Positions 5,949-6,388 of a stretch of DNA of 6,388 nt are shown one piece after another (the first letter of the stretch is position 1; each line of letters opens with the position of its first letter). Under the pieces are notes generated by a model that saw only the letters and a list, made by a program, of their open reading frames with translations, made no database searches and was not told the origin of the DNA. Location of the stretch: NCBI GenBank assembly GCA_958454405.1, contig CAUEBO010000101.1:1-6388 (forward strand). The letters run 5' to 3'. The DNA comes from an uncultured Eggerthellaceae bacterium (GTDB lineage: Bacteria > Actinomycetota > Coriobacteriia > Coriobacteriales > Eggerthellaceae). The translations under genes were made by a program, and so were the position numbers.

Positions 5949-5978
5949 GCCCCGCACCGAGACATCGGTGCGGGGCCG
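5947..5978 (-). terminator. Strong hairpin directly after pyrC
   Basis: CGGCCCCGCACCGA (5947-5960) and TCGGTGCGGGGCCG (5965-5978) form a perfect 14-bp stem around a four-base loop, starting 28 bases after the pyrC stop. No T run follows on either strand. It could be a terminator without a U tract or a 3' end protecting the mRNA. Its left edge touches the right inverted repeat. Confidence 0.55.
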
Positions 5979-6005
5979 TCGGGTTCAAGTCATGTAGGCT
6001 GCGCG

Positions 6006-6388
6006 CTACTCGACGATCGCGCCATTCTCCATGGTGGCGTAACCGCCCACGTAGACGTCGGTGGCGCGGCCGGTCAACTCGGCGCCGATGAAGCCCGAGT
6101 TCACGGCCTTCGACTGGAAGTCGGCGGCGTCCACCGTCCAGGCGGCCTCCGGGTCGATGACCGTGAGGTCGGCCACAGCGCCCGGCTCGAGCGCCACGCG
6201 CTCGACGCGCAGGATCTCGCGGGGACGCACGGCCATGAGCTCCACGGCGCGCTCCCAGCTGATGATGCCCGGCTTGACCAGGTTCGTGATGACGAGCGAA
6301 AGCGACGTCTCCAGGCCGATCATGCCGAAAGGAGCCAGCTCGAACTCGGCGTTCTTCTCGAAGTCGTTGTGCGGCGCGTGGTCGGTGA
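6006..6388 (-). CDS. pyrC: Dihydroorotase, C-terminal part (runs off the window)
   Basis: This is the zinc-dependent amidohydrolase that cyclises N-carbamoyl-L-aspartate to dihydroorotate, the third step of UMP synthesis. The visible 126 residues begin with TDHAPH (1-6), the conserved catalytic-aspartate motif of bacterial dihydroorotases. Next comes the FGMIGLETSL stretch (20-29), then the C-terminal part with MAVRPREIL, the ADLTVIDPE strand, and SKAVNSGFIGAELTGR in place of the usual SK..NTPF.G.EL.GRV. The reading frame ends at TAG (6006-6008). The Cys/His metal ligands of the N-terminal half are outside the window. It shares strand and pathway with carA and carB but is cut off from them by two unrelated genes and at least two terminators. 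Confidence 0.93.
   Translation of the reverse strand, partial: TDHAPHNDFEKNAEFELAPFGMIGLETSLSLVITNLVKPGIISWERAVELMAVRPREILRVERVALEPGAVADLTVIDPEAAWTVDAADFQSKAVNSGFIGAELTGRATDVYVGGYATMENGAIVE

Noticed and set aside
5631..5957. N-terminal extension of the DUF559-like gene to an upstream start at 5957
   Set aside because: The extension crosses the terminator, the inverted repeats and the predicted promoter, its residues look random, and the ATG at 5630 has an ideal ribosome site.
4994..5965. Minus-strand open frame of about 323 codons in another frame over the DUF559-like gene
   Set aside because: It is Arg/Ala/Ser-rich with no family resemblance, and the other frame carries the conserved DUF559 motif and the strong GAGGAGG start.

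Overview
This is a high-GC window with every supportable gene on the minus strand. In transcription order, from high to low coordinates, it holds the 3' end of pyrC (dihydroorotase), a 375-base intergenic stretch with repeats and hairpins, a DUF559-type nuclease-like gene, a membrane-bound degenerate-GGDEF/EAL gene, carA, and the 5' end of carB. The nuclease-like protein resembles, from memory, a family expanded in gut Coriobacteriia. Together with the GC-rich codons and the multidomain c-di-GMP protein, this suggests an Eggerthellaceae-like actinobacterium (Eggerthella or Gordonibacter type). That assignment is inference from sequence style, not from a search.

Layout: 1-551 is carB (N-terminal 183 residues) and 554-1936 is carA; they are separated by two bases and are probably translationally coupled. 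Positions 1937-2075 look like a regulated carA leader: a TATACT -10 box, a hairpin with a CNGNGA hexaloop, and an intrinsic terminator with six T residues, all upstream of the carA ribosome-binding site. An alternative pairing would disrupt both hairpins, as in PyrR-type attenuation. Positions 2206-4458 encode a two-transmembrane Cache-GGDEF-EAL protein in which GGDEF has become SADVF while every EAL catalytic residue is present, so it is predicted to be a c-di-GMP phosphodiesterase. Its -35 box sits on the T tract of the preceding gene's terminator. Positions 4641-5630 encode the DUF559-like protein, starting after a strong GAGGAGG site. Positions 5631-6005 contain its leader and promoter, a 182-base pair of imperfect inverted repeats, an intrinsic terminator and a 14-bp hairpin just after pyrC. 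Positions 6006-6388 are the pyrC C-terminus.

pyrC, carA and carB all serve de novo UMP synthesis. carAB makes carbamoyl phosphate from glutamine, bicarbonate and ATP, and pyrC closes the dihydroorotate ring. The signalling and nuclease-like genes between them have their own promoter and terminator signals, so they look like independent units lodged between parts of a pyrimidine gene cluster. The best candidate for new biology is the carA leader; the inverted-repeat element is second.
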